DNA from: Limnohabitans_A sp048020265 | GTDB lineage: Bacteria; Pseudomonadota; Gammaproteobacteria; Burkholderiales; Burkholderiaceae_C | DNA length: 64,000 nt | Direction of reading: 5' to 3' | Assembly: GCF_048020265.1 (NCBI RefSeq) | Contig: NZ_CP171843.1 | Coordinates: forward strand, 2,170,001-2,234,000 | Shown here: positions 1 to 10,500 of the stretch, in pieces | Position numbering within the stretch: position 1 is the stretch's first letter | How the letters are laid out: the number at the start of each line of letters is the position of its first letter | Made by a program: the position numbers and the translations under genes | Notes under the pieces: model-generated | Told to the model about the DNA's origin: nothing | Seen by the model: the letters and a program-made list of their open reading frames with translations, nothing else | Databases searched by the model: none

Positions 1-585
1 GAACAAGGCTTGCTCCAGGGCATCCAACACAAAGTCAGTACGCATCGAACTGCTCACCCGCCAGCCCACGATGCGCCGTGCAAACACGTCGATCACAAAG
101 GCCACGTATTGCCAGCCCTGCCAGGTGCTGACATAGGTGAAGTCCGACACCCACAGTTGGTTTGGACGCTCTGCTTTGAACTGGCGATTGACCCGGTCCA
201 GCGGGCATGGCGCGGCTTTGTCCGAGACGGTGGTTTGCACGACCTTGCCCCGGCGAACGCCGTGCAATCCCATGCGCTTCATGAGCCGCTCGACCGTGCA
301 GCGCGCCACCTTGGTTCCTTCACGATTCATCTGGTGCCAGACCTTGTCTGCGCCGTAGACCTGCATATTGGCCTGCCAGACGGCTTGGATTTGCGGGATC
401 AGGGCTTCATCGCGTTTGGTCCGGGCGCAAAGCAGCTCGGGCTTGCGTTGGCGGGCAGCATGGCACCTGTAGCCAGAAGGGGCGATTTGCAGCACGTTGC
501 AAATCGGCTCGACCCCGTAGGCGTGACGGTTTTGATCAACAAAGTCCCTTAAGACTTGAGTCGGCGGTCGAGCTCCGCCTGGGCA
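1..585 (-). CDS. IS3-family transposase OrfB (DDE integrase domain), 3' end cut by window edge
   Basis: On the minus strand, in the -1 frame relative to orfA, the reading frame is open from the slippery run at 585-591 to the window edge. It encodes the HTH_21-like start (HAYGVEPICNVLQIAPSGYR) and then the rve integrase core beginning NQLWVSDFTYVSTWQGWQYV, with the first catalytic Asp in SDFTYV. The second Asp and the Glu would lie beyond base 1. There is no plausible independent start codon, so it is expected to be made only as an OrfAB fusion by -1 frameshifting. The frame itself shows no internal stop, so the element may be intact outside the window. Confidence 0.85.
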
Positions 586-875
586 AAAAAAGCGCTCGCC
601 AGTTTGAGGATTTCGTTGGCTTTGCGCAGTTCCTTGACTTCGCGTTCGAGGTCTTTGATGCGGGCGCGCTCATCAGAGCTGACGCCATCGCGCATGCCTT
701 CGTCAACCTCGTGCTGGCGAACCCAGTCGTTGAGGGTTTGCGGCACACACCCGATCTTGGGGGCAATGGACTCAATGGTGGCCCAAAGGGATGGGTACTC
801 GCCACGGTGCTCGAGCACCATGCGGACAGCGCGTTCGCGCACTTCGGGTGAAAAACGGTTCGATTTCTTGCTCAT
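549..875 (-). CDS. IS3-family transposase OrfA (HTH_Tnp_1)
   Basis: This 108-residue protein begins MSKKSNRFSPEVRERAVRMV and has the helix-turn-helix typical of IS3 OrfA (residues about 8-60, ending in LNDWVRQHE). A leucine-rich coiled coil follows (residues about 70-95, RIKDLEREVKELRKANEILK), which mediates multimerisation. It binds the terminal repeats, and OrfAB carries out excision and integration. The run of seven T on the minus strand (585-591), read T TTT TTT with the codons in phase, lies 11 codons before the stop and is the probable -1 slippage site joining it to orfB. Confidence 0.9.
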   Translation of the reverse strand: MSKKSNRFSPEVRERAVRMVLEHRGEYPSLWATIESIAPKIGCVPQTLNDWVRQHEVDEGMRDGVSSDERARIKDLEREVKELRKANEILKLASAFFAQAELDRRLKS

Positions 876-976
876 GGCTCCATCTTCTCAAAGTGTGGAG
901 CCTCCTCAAAACCCGGGGCGATTCACTGTGTAGGACAACGAAATTTCGGTGCACCTTCTTCACCTAGAGCCACTGC

Positions 977-1723
977 ATGAAGCGCGCCAATGACACCCGC
1001 GAACGCACATGCTCGATCTGCGGCAACCCATGCGGCGGTGTCAGCCACATCGAGAGCGCGCAAGTATGCGGGCCCTGCGCTGAAGTTACTCGCGAAGGCC
1101 GCGACAACACCTCACGCTCGCTCAAGGCCAAACGTCGCCGCGATCAACTACATTGCGATTTATTGACTGGTCAACGAGAAGTTCATCTCAGTCCAGATGA
1201 GCAACAGTACACCTTGGTCAGCGGCTCATTGATGTCAGAAGACTTGGCTGCACTGGTACCACACGTCAAACTCGGCAGCGGTCATGAAGCCATCGATCAA
1301 AAGCACGGGGGACTGGTCAACACCTTGACCGAGCCCACCGTTGCCGCTCTGGAAGCCTCAAGCCATCGAACTGAACTGCTAACCCAAATGGGCACAGACA
1401 TCGCAGCCATGGCCTTGGATGCGGCCGACACCATCAACGCTGGCAACAGCCTCGAAAAGATGTTGGCACACCAGATGGCTGGCCTCCATCAGGCGAGCAT
1501 GAAAATGCTACACCGCGCCAATCTGATGCAAGACACCGATCATTCGGTCAAATATGTGAATGCGGCAATCAAGGCCAGCTCCGCTTACCAAGGGGCCATG
1601 GCTGTGCTTCATCGTGTGCGGGACGAAAAACGCCAACACATTCTGGTTCAACACGTCAACGTGGGTGCCGGGGGGCAGGCTGTCGTCGGCACGGTTAACT
1701 CAGGGGGAGGACAACCCTCATGA
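977..1723 (+). CDS. Conserved-type hypothetical protein with N-terminal four-cysteine zinc-ribbon-like motif
   Basis: The gene encodes 248 residues. The N-terminus holds two CxxC pairs (CSICG near residue 12 and CGPC near residue 31), spaced as in small zinc ribbons. A basic stretch (RSLKAKRRRDQ) follows, then a long helical, methionine- and histidine-rich middle, and a glycine-rich tail (HVNVGAGGQAVVGTVNSGGG). I do not recognise a named family. The stop overlaps the start of the next gene by four bases (ATGA), so the two are almost certainly co-translated. It begins about 50 bases after the IS3 end, so its natural promoter may have been displaced. Its combination with a small HGG-type protein resembles gene pairs found in mobile or phage-derived DNA, but that is inference. 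Confidence 0.6.
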   Translation: MKRANDTRERTCSICGNPCGGVSHIESAQVCGPCAEVTREGRDNTSRSLKAKRRRDQLHCDLLTGQREVHLSPDEQQYTLVSGSLMSEDLAALVPHVKLGSGHEAIDQKHGGLVNTLTEPTVAALEASSHRTELLTQMGTDIAAMALDAADTINAGNSLEKMLAHQMAGLHQASMKMLHRANLMQDTDHSVKYVNAAIKASSAYQGAMAVLHRVRDEKRQHILVQHVNVGAGGQAVVGTVNSGGGQPS

Positions 1724-1962
1724 GAGGAAACCCCATGCAAGACCGCTGCGGCGCACATTGCCGCACAACTGGCAATCCATGCCTGAACTTCCCTATGCAA
1801 AACGGCCGGTGTCGAATGCATGGTGGTAAGAGCACTGGGCGGCCCCAAAAGCATGGCTTTTACACCCAGAATGACATTGTTGATCGCATGAAACTTAGTC
1901 AACTCATCCGAGAAGTCAATCAGCTTGCAAGTAGCCTCACCGAAGGACGTGGCCACATGTAG
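1720..1962 (+). CDS. Small HGG-motif protein (Cys/His-rich)
   Basis: The protein has 80 residues if started at the ATG overlapping the previous stop; a second ATG at 1735 would give MQDRCGAHC as the start. It contains a compact cysteine/histidine cluster, CGAHCRTTGNPCLNF followed by GRCRMHGGKSTGRP, a pattern seen in many short uncharacterised proteins of proteobacterial genomic islands and phages. The second half is helical. The cluster could bind zinc. It is coupled to the upstream zinc-ribbon-like gene, suggesting a joint function, which cannot be named from the sequence. Confidence 0.55.
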   Translation: MRGNPMQDRCGAHCRTTGNPCLNFPMQNGRCRMHGGKSTGRPQKHGFYTQNDIVDRMKLSQLIREVNQLASSLTEGRGHM

Positions 1963-2018
1963 CCCGGGAAACGCTACACGCTGAAGCCCGACTGGGGCGA
2001 CATGGGCGACGCGAATAT

Positions 2019-2040
2019 CGCTTGCAAACAAGCTCCTACA
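2019..2040 (+). repeat. Short REP-like hairpin
   Basis: GCTTG-CAAA-CAAGC followed by TCCTACA resembles the tail-and-stem layout of the REP elements known from Pseudomonas (stem followed by GCTCCTACA). It lies in the 87-bp gap between two convergent genes. Only one clear copy of this exact form is visible; 50165-50183 has a related stem. Confidence 0.3.
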
Positions 2041-2049
2041 GGTAAAAAT

Positions 2050-2358
2050 TCAAGACAAATTGATGATCACTTCGGTTTCGGCATCACGACCTGCCAAGTG
2101 GACTGCGACTTGCTGGCGTAGGTTCTCTGCGTAAGTGAACAACGACTGTGTATCGCCCGAGGAGATCGCCCATTGAAACGACTTCACCAAGGGTTCATTG
2201 AGCACCAACTCCAGCGACCGCCGGTGGGTGAACAAGGATAACGCTGCGGCATGGCGGGACTGAATTTTGAAGCGGTACTTGTCCACTCGCCGAATGCAGG
2301 CATCGGCTGGGCAAAACTCTCCCACTGCCGACAGCACAAAGTTCGGCACGTCACGCAT
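2050..2358 (-). CDS. Hypothetical protein, last gene of the adhesin unit
   Basis: The gene encodes 102 residues with no family I recognise, no signal peptide and no membrane segment. It holds two cysteines near residues 16 and 21 (FCPADAC) and a mixed alpha/beta-looking remainder. Its ATG lies inside the last codons of the glycosyltransferase gene (overlap 2351-2358), which argues for translational coupling and makes a real gene more likely than a chance frame. The position says it belongs with the adhesin and its GT41 enzyme, possibly as an accessory factor. That role is inference from order only. Confidence 0.55.
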   Translation of the reverse strand: MRDVPNFVLSAVGEFCPADACIRRVDKYRFKIQSRHAAALSLFTHRRSLELVLNEPLVKSFQWAISSGDTQSLFTYAENLRQQVAVHLAGRDAETEVIINLS

Positions 2359-4561
2359 TCACCATCTCATCAAACGCCCTTTCCATTGCGCGTGTGTGCG
2401 CCACCACGTCCCAGCCAAGCCGAGCTTTGAGCCGCTCGCGCAAGCCCAGTTTCAGCGCCAACAAGGCTGCCCTGTCTTGTGCCATCTGCAGCGCAACGCG
2501 CACATAACCTTCGTCGTCGCTGGCTACCCACTCGGGCAAGCCTGCAGCCGTCATGAAGCTCGCGCCCATGCGCGAGACAAAGTGCTCGCCCGCCAGCGTG
2601 ATCACCGGCACCCCCATCCACATCGCCTGTAGGCTGGTCGTGCCGCCGTTGTAGGGTGTGGGGTCCAGCGCGATGTCCACGTCGGCGTATTCGGCCATCA
2701 TGTCGCTCAAGCCCGTAGGCCCTCGAAACTCCACCCGCCCCAGGTCCACGCCCAAGGCCAACAACCGCTCGCTGAACGCGGCCACCGCGCTGGTGTCGCC
2801 AAAGCTGGGAGCCTTGAGCAACAGGCGTGCATCGGGCACCGCCGCCATCACCCGGGCCCACAAGCGCAAAGTGTGCGGGGTCAGCTTGGGCACATTGTTG
2901 AAGGACGCAAAAGTCAATGGTCGGCTGGCCCAGTCATCGGTCATGACCGGGAACGGGTAGTCGGCCTCGGGCGCATAACAAAACACCAGATGCGGCAAGC
3001 GCCAAACGCGCTCGGAGCACAGGGCATCGTCAGCCTCGGGCGTCACCACCGGGTCGCCCAAAATCCAGTCCACATTCGGCACCCCTGTGGAGCCGGGGTA
3101 ACCCAGATAAGTCACCTGCACCGGTGCCGCCCTTTGGGCGAACAGGCGCATGCGCTGCTGGCCCGTGTGTCCGGCCAGGTCCAGCAACACATCGATCTCA
3201 TCGGCATCGATGCGCTTGGCCAGCTGGGCGTCATTGAGCGTGGTCACCTCCACCCAGTGCGCCACGCGCTGCTGTGCCAGACGGGTCTGATCGTCGTAGC
3301 TCACGCCGTTGAAATAAACAAACACCTCAAAACGGCTGCGGTCCAGTTCACGCAACACCGGCTGCATGAAGATGTTGACCGGATGCTGGTGATGAAAATC
3401 TGCCGACACAATACCCAAGCGCAGCCGCCTGCCCGCCAGGGGGGTGCGCACAAAACTCTCGCGGGTGCGGGCGCCCACGCCCAGCGGCGCAAACAACTGC
3501 CGGTGCAAGTCGGCCACCGCCTGCGCACTCAAACTGTCACTGTAAAGCGAAGACATGGCCGCACTGGACGCATAGCTTGCTCCGCCTTCCTCTGCAGCCA
3601 GTTCACGGTAAATGGCCAGCGCTGTGTCAGCATCGCCACGTCGCCCGGCCATCGACGCACGCATGCTCCGGGCACCCGGCATAGGAGCCAGCGCCTCAGC
3701 CTGCTGCAACACACGCTCAGCTTCTTCCATCTGCCAGCACTCAGCCAGCAGATGGGCCAGGTTCCATTGCGCGATGGCACTTTGCGGGTGCATCTCGGCA
3801 TTGCGGCGCAACACTGCCAACGCTTCCTGCCACAAATTGAAGCGAAAACTCAAGGCCCCCAAACGGGCCAAGGTGGTTTCTGATCGGGCGTGGGATGCCG
3901 CTGTCAACGCGGCCAGGGCTGCACCCTGCTGCCCCAGGCGCCACAAGGCTTCGCCCAAGTCCATTTGCACCTCTGCACGCAAGTCCAGCAGCGGCTCATC
4001 AGGCGCATCACCAGGCACCTCACCCAAGGCCAGCAAGCCACGTTGCAACGCACGCACCGCGCCCACGGCATCGCCTTGCTCCAGCCGGTACTGGCCCATG
4101 CGATGGGCAGCCTCGGCCAGCTTGACTGCGCGTTCGCTCTCGGGCTGGCTGTGAGCCAGTTGCTGCAGCGCATCGGCAAAAGCCTGCTCACCCAACTCGG
4201 CCTGCCCCAGCATGGGCAAAACCCGCGCCATGCCCAGATAAGCCTCATGGCGCATCGGCTCGGCATGGATCGCCCGCTGGTAAGCGCCTGCCGCCTGATG
4301 CAACTCGCCCATTTGGCGGCACAAATGCCCTGCCTCCAGCCAAGCGCTGTAATGGGCAGGCTCCAGCCGCAACACAGTGGCAAAAGCCTCGCGTGCGCTG
4401 CCCCAGTCCCCCAGCTTGACCAGGCAACGGGCACGCCCCAAATGGGCAACGGCCAGGGCTGGGGCTTGAGCCACCGCCTCGCCGTAAGCGGCCAGGGCTT
4501 GCGCCCAGTCCCCCTGCCGCCAAGCGGCATTGCCCGCGTTGAATGCCTGAACGCCGCTCAA
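2351..4561 (-). CDS. TPR-containing GT41 glycosyltransferase (SPINDLY/O-GlcNAc-transferase-like)
   Basis: With the TTG start at 4561 the protein has 736 residues. That start overlaps the adhesin stop as TTGA and has GGGAG about ten bases upstream; a GTG at 4618 would add 19 residues but has no ribosome site. Residues about 1-370 are tetratricopeptide repeats. Residues about 375-736 form the GT41 catalytic region: SADFHHQHPVNIF near 390 (the conserved His region of OGT), DLAGHTGQQRM near 465, VTYLGYPGSTGVPNVDW near 487 and DPTPYNGGTTSLQAMWMGVP near 640. GT41 enzymes transfer a sugar from a UDP-sugar to protein side chains in the cytoplasm; HMW1C, also GT41, glycosylates an adhesin encoded next to it. 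Here the adjacent, coupled giant adhesin is the obvious candidate substrate. Donor sugar and acceptor residue cannot be told from the sequence. Confidence 0.9.
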   Translation of the reverse strand: MSGVQAFNAGNAAWRQGDWAQALAAYGEAVAQAPALAVAHLGRARCLVKLGDWGSAREAFATVLRLEPAHYSAWLEAGHLCRQMGELHQAAGAYQRAIHAEPMRHEAYLGMARVLPMLGQAELGEQAFADALQQLAHSQPESERAVKLAEAAHRMGQYRLEQGDAVGAVRALQRGLLALGEVPGDAPDEPLLDLRAEVQMDLGEALWRLGQQGAALAALTAASHARSETTLARLGALSFRFNLWQEALAVLRRNAEMHPQSAIAQWNLAHLLAECWQMEEAERVLQQAEALAPMPGARSMRASMAGRRGDADTALAIYRELAAEEGGASYASSAAMSSLYSDSLSAQAVADLHRQLFAPLGVGARTRESFVRTPLAGRRLRLGIVSADFHHQHPVNIFMQPVLRELDRSRFEVFVYFNGVSYDDQTRLAQQRVAHWVEVTTLNDAQLAKRIDADEIDVLLDLAGHTGQQRMRLFAQRAAPVQVTYLGYPGSTGVPNVDWILGDPVVTPEADDALCSERVWRLPHLVFCYAPEADYPFPVMTDDWASRPLTFASFNNVPKLTPHTLRLWARVMAAVPDARLLLKAPSFGDTSAVAAFSERLLALGVDLGRVEFRGPTGLSDMMAEYADVDIALDPTPYNGGTTSLQAMWMGVPVITLAGEHFVSRMGASFMTAAGLPEWVASDDEGYVRVALQMAQDRAALLALKLGLRERLKARLGWDVVAHTRAMERAFDEMVNA

Positions 4562-7500
4562 ACGACAAAGGCTCCCTGGCTCACGTACAGCGTGGCCAAA
4601 CTGGTGTCGTGGTTCCACACGTCGTAGCTGACGCTGCTCAAACTCACCGCCGTACCCTGCGTCCAGCCCGCCGTACCGGCACCATCGCCGTTCAGGTCCA
4701 CCGTGTCGCCGGCATTGCCCTTGACCATGAGTTGCTGACGCCCGGTCGCCTCGAAAATGTTGGCTGAACCCATGTCCAGCACATCAAACAGGTTGAGCTT
4801 GAGCGCGTTGTTGCCACTGCCGGTGATGTCGATCACCTCCACACTGTTGATGCGGCTGCTGCCCGTGGTGTTGCTGGCCGCCTGGCTGGCCACCTGGGTC
4901 AGGTCCAGTGTCAAGTCCGTGCCAGTCAAGGTGATGGTGTCCTTGCCTGTGCCGCCATCAATGCGCGCCAGCTGCGCCACATTGCCGCCGCTGCCCATGG
5001 CGCTTTGCAACGCGGTGATCATGGCCTGGTCAATGACAAAGCTGTCATCGCCCGCACCGCCATAAAGCACGCTGGCCGCTGTGGCGGTCAGCGTGTCGTT
5101 GCCCGCACCGGCCACCAGGGTCTTGGCCACGCCGCCATCGCTTTGCATTTCGTTGGCATCGGTGCCCAGCCAGTCCACGGCAGTCTGGCTGAAGGCGCCG
5201 CTGGTGCTGCCAAAAATCACGTAGCTGCGGCCCGCACCGGTCCCATACATCGGATCGCTTAGAGGAGCGCCTACGATCAGGTCGGCCAGACCGTCACCGT
5301 TGACATCTCCTGCACTGGCGACGCTTGAGCCACTCTCATCGCCGTCACTCTGACCGTTGATGACGAATCCGCCACGGCCTTCCGCCACAGCCGAAAGGTC
5401 TACCCCGACCGTGCCGGTTTTACCAAACACCACATAACTGCGGCCTGCATTGACGCCTGCAGTGGGGTCGCTTCGCCAGGCACCCACGATCAAGTCGGCC
5501 AAGCCGTCGCCGTTGACATCGCCCGCGCTGGCGACACTGTGACCACTCAAGTCGCTCGCACATTGCCCATTGATCACAAAGCCGCCGCTGCCTGCCGCCA
5601 CGGCCGACAGGTCCACACCGCTCGTGCCCGTTTTGCCAAACACCACGTAACTGCGTCCAGCCGCTTGACCTGCAGCCGGGCTGCTCGTATTGGCTCCCAC
5701 AATCAAATCGGCCAAGCCATCGCCGTTGACATCCCCTGCGTTGGCAACACTGAAACCGCTGTAGTCAGAATTGCACTGCCCTTGGATGACAAAACCACCA
5801 TTGCCCGCCGCCACGGCCGACAGGTCCACGCTGGTCGTGCCCGTTTTACCGAACACCACATAACTACGGCCCGCCTGCAAACTTGAAACGGGGGCACCCA
5901 CGACCAGATCCGCCAAGCCATCGCCATTGACATCCCCTGCACTTGCAAAGCCCCGGCCACTAGAATCGCCCGCACACTGCCCGTTGATGACAAAGCCGCC
6001 GCTGCCTGCCGCCACAGCCGACAAGTCCACCCCGGCCGTGCCGGTTTTGCCAAACACCACATAGCTGCGGAGGGGAGTGGTGCCTCCGGTCTCCGTAGTA
6101 CTCACGATCATGTCAACCAGGCCGTCACCGTTGACATCGCCCGCGCTGGCAACAATCCGGCCACTGTAGTCGTATGCACACTGCCCGTTGATGACAAAGC
6201 CGCCATTGCCCGCCGCCACGGCCCCCAGGGAAACCCCAGCCGTGCTGGTTTTTCCAAACACCACGTAACTGCGACCTGCCACCAGCACACCACTTGGATA
6301 GTGATACATGGCACCGACAATCAGGTCGGCCAGGCCGTCCCCGTTGACATCACCCGCACTGGCGACACTGATGCCACTGCTATCCCCGGCGCTCTGCCCA
6401 GTAAGGGCAAAGCCACCCACGCCTGACGCCACGGCCGCCAGGTCCACACCGGAGTTGCCCGTTTTACCGAAGACCACATAGCTGCGGCCCGCAGCGTTGC
6501 CTGACCTCGGGGCCCCCACGATCAGGTCGGTCAGGCCGTCCCCGTTGACATCGCCCGCGCTGGCGACGCTGTAGCCGCTGTTGTCACCCGCAGCCTGCCC
6601 GTTGATCACAAAGCCGCCGTTGCCTGCGGCGATGGCACTCAACTCAACAGGCTCGTACAGACCCACCAAGCTGACGGCCGCGCTCACATACACCGTGGCC
6701 AGGCTGGTCTTGTGGTTGAGCACGGTGTAGTTGGCACCGCCCAGGTTGACCGTTGAAGCCTTCACCCACTCCAGCGCATCGCCAAATTGCATCTGGTCAC
6801 CGGCATCGCCCTTGACCATGAGTTGCTGACGCCCGGTCGCCTCGAAAATGTTGGCTGAACCCATGTCCAGCACATCAAACAGGTTGAGCTTGAGCGCGTT
6901 GTTGCCACTGCCGGTGATGTCGATCACCTCCACACTGTTGATGCGGCTGCTGCCCGTGGTGTTGCTGGCCGCCTGGCTGGCCACCTGGGTCAGGTCCAGT
7001 GTCAAGCCCGTGCCAGTCAAGGTGATGGTGTCCTTGCCTGTGCCGCCATCAATGCGCGCCAGCTGCGCCACATTGCCGCCACTGCCCATGGTGCTTTGCA
7101 GCGCCGTGATCATGGCCTGGTCAATGACAAAGCTGTCATCGCCCGCACCGCCATACAACACACTGGCCGCTGTGGCGGTCAGCGTGTCGTTGCCCGCACC
7201 GGCCACCAGGGTCTTGGCCACGCCGCCATCGCTTTGCATTTCGTTGGCATCGGTGCCCAGCCAGTCCACTGTCGTCTCGCTGAACGAACCGCTGGTGCTG
7301 CCAAAGATGACGTAGCTGCGGCCTGCAAAGCCCCCTGCTGCCGTACGGCTGTTCATGGCTCCCACGATCAGGTCGGTCAGACCGTCACCGTTGACATCCC
7401 CTGCGCTCGCAACACTCACACCGCTGTAATCGTTACCACACTGCCCGTTGATGACAAAGCCGCCGTTGCCTGCAGCCACGGCCGACAGGTCTATGTCAGA

Positions 7501-10500
7501 AGTGCCCGTTTTGCCAAACACCACGTAGCTGCGCCCAGCAAACGCGCTGCCAAATCTGGCCCCCAAGAGCGTATCAGCGAGTCCATCGCCGTTGACATCA
7601 CCCGCGCTCGTCACGCTGAAGCCGCTATAGTCGTTTGCACACTGCCCGTTGATGACAAAGCCGCCATTGCCAGCAGCTACGGCAGAGAGGTCCACACCGG
7701 ACATGCTCGTTTTACCGAACACCACATAAGTGCGGCCCGCAGCGGCACCTGCAGTCGGGTCGCTTAGCGGAGCGCCCATGATGAGATCACTCAGCCCGTC
7801 GCCATTGACATCCCCCACACTCGCGACGCTGACGCCACTTTGATCGTTATCGCATTGCCCGTTGATGACAAAGCCGCCGCTGCCTGCCGCGACAGCCGAA
7901 AGGTCCACACCGGTTGTGCCCGTTTTACCGAAAATCACGTAAGTGCGGCCCGCATTGGCGCCCGCAACCGGGTCGCTTACCGTAGCGCCCACGATGAGAT
8001 CGCTCAGCCCGTCGCCGTTGACATCCCCCGCGCTCGCAACGCTGTTGCCACTTTGATCGTAAAGACACTGCCCATTGATCACAAAGCCGCCATTGCCAGC
8101 CGCCACGGCCGACAGGTCTATACCGGAGGTGCTCGTTTTACCAAACACCACATAGCTGCGGCCCGCATTGAGGCCTGCAATCGGATCACTGAAATTAGCG
8201 CCTACGATGAGATCACTCAGTCCGTCACCATCGACATCCCCTGCATTCGCCACACTCCAGCCGCTGTTCTCGGCAATGGATTGGCCATTGATGACGAAGC
8301 CGCCGTTGCCTGCAGCCACGGCAGAGAGGTCCACACCGGTGGTGCCCGTTTTGCCGAACACCACGTAACTGCGGCCCGCATCGGCACCTGCAGTCGGGTC
8401 GCTGCTCCTGGCGCCCACAATCAGATCGCTCAGGCCGTCACCGTTGACATCCCCCGCGCTCGCAACGCTGTTGCCGCTGTTGTCACCCGCAGCCTGTCCG
8501 TTGATCACAAAGCCACCGTTACCTGCCGCGACGGCTGAGAGATCCACAGCGGTCATGCCCGTTTTGCCGAACACCACATAACTGCGGCCCGCATTGAGGC
8601 CTGCAATCGGATCACTGATAAAAGCTCCTACGATCAAATCAGTTAAGCCGTCGCCATTGACATCGCCCGCGCTCGCCACGCTGTTGCCGCTGTTGTCAGA
8701 AGCGCCCTGCCCATTGATCACAAAGCCGCCAATGCCTGCGGCGATATCCGACAAATTCAGTGGCACAGCGCTGGATTCGAGCGTGTAGTTTTGTGCGGTG
8801 GTGGCACCGACATTGCCCGCTGCATCGCGCACTTGCAGCTGGAGGCTGCTGATGCCCGACAAGGTGACACTGTCCCAGCTGAGCGCGGTGCCGGTCACTT
8901 TGTTGGTGATGTTGGCCCAGGTGGCACCACCGTCCACCGAGCCGTAAAGCGCTTCACCTGTGGCCAGAGCTGCACTCAGCGTGCCGGTGATGGTTTGCGC
9001 CGCAGTCTTGGTGATGAAGTCGCCCGGCGTGTCGGTGTCGGCACTCAGACCCAAGCCACTGACCGTTGTGGTGGGCGCTGTGCTGTCCAGCGTGTAGGCC
9101 TGGGTGGCAGTGGGCGCGGCGTTGCCGGCCGCATCGCGCACCTGCAGCTTCAGGCTGCTGGTGCCCGACAAGGTAGCGCCATCCCAGCTGAGGGCGGTGC
9201 CCGTCACTTTGCTGGTGATGTTGACCCAGGTGCTGCCGCCGTCCACCGAGCCGAACACGGCTTCGCCTGTGGCCAATGCCGCACTGAGGGTGGCGGTGAC
9301 GGTTTGCGCCGCCGTCTGGGTCTCGAAGTCTGTGGCCGACGTACCGGTGTCAGCGCTGATGTCGATGGCGCTCAAGGTGATGCTGGGGCCTGTGGTGTCG
9401 AGCGTGTACGCCTGTGTGGCCGTGGTGCCCACGTTGCCTGCGGTATCGCGCACCTGCAGCTTGATGCTGTTGGTGCCCAACAAGGTGACGCCTGCCCAGC
9501 TGATCGCTGAGCCGTTGACTTGGCTGGTGATGTCCGTCCAGGTGCTGCCACCGTCCAGCGAGCCGTAAACCTTTTCGCCGGTGCCCAAGGTCGCGCCCAG
9601 CGTGGCTGTGATGGTTTGCGCAGCGACATTCGTCACCAAGTCGGTGGCGGAGATGCCAGTGTCGGCGCTGAGAGCAATGCCTTGAATCGACGTGGGGGCT
9701 GTGGTGTCAACGGTCAGGTTCAGTGCGGAGCTGGTGCCGCTCTGGTTGCCTGCGGCATCGGTGTAGCGGTAGCTGACGGTGTAGTCGCCATCCGCCAAGG
9801 TCTGCGTGGGATGCAGGGTTTCGGTTTGGCTGTCGTAACTGGCGGCCACCCGCTGGCCGTTGACCAAGAGTTCAACGCCCGTGACGCCTGCGGGCAGTGC
9901 CCCCACATCCAGCGCAGGACGGTTGGTTTGGGTGATGTTGTCGCTGGTGCTGGCACCGCTGTCTTCAATGGGTTTCAGATCTGGGGCGGCCGTGGGGGCG
10001 TCAGGGGCTGTTGTGTCCAGTGTCGCGTTAAAAGTACCCAGCGTTCCTTCGTTGCCTGCAGGATCGACGGCTTTGAACAACACACTGCCCGAACCCGCAG
10101 GTAAGTTCACCCCTGCCCAGGTGATGGCTGTGCCCGTGACGCTGGTGGTGATGTCGAGCCAAGAAACACCCCCATTGACGGAGGCCAGCAGTTTTTCTCC
10201 GCTGAACAAGGCATGGCTGAGTGTGCCGCTGATGGTTTGGCTGGCCACGTTGGTGATCCAGTCGGTGGCGCTGATGCCCGTGTCGGCACTCAGGCTGGCC
10301 GCCGTCACGCTGGCTTGCGGCGCCTGGGTGTCGATCAACAGAGTTTTGAAATCACCCGCTGGACTGCGGTTGCCTGCAGCGTCTTCCACATAGGCCAGGT
10401 ATTTGTAGGTGTGCCCGTTGACCAGACCGCTGTCGGTCAGGCTCCAGGCGGTGTCCGCAGGCTTCAAGCCCTCGCTGCCTGTCACGCGCACCAGCGCACC

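Larger units (their letters stand above)
1..925 (-). mobile_element. IS3-family insertion sequence, partial (left window edge cuts it)
   Basis: The element carries overlapping orfA and orfB reading leftwards. Its outer end is at 925, where the minus strand starts TGAATCGCCCCGGGTTTTGA, a terminal inverted repeat of the type common for IS3-family elements in Burkholderiales. The other end, the last part of orfB and any target duplication lie outside the window. The three bases CTG at 926-928 would be the flank to compare for a direct repeat. Confidence 0.85.

Noticed and set aside
10..552. A 180-codon plus-strand frame at the left edge
   Set aside because: It is antisense to the IS3 orfB, which has the clear DDE-transposase sequence.
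5200..8760. Regularly spaced DNA repeats of about 200 bp that could suggest a CRISPR array or satellite
   Set aside because: They are in frame, encode FG-GAP blades and vary mostly at loops; the units are far too long for CRISPR repeats and no cas genes are present.
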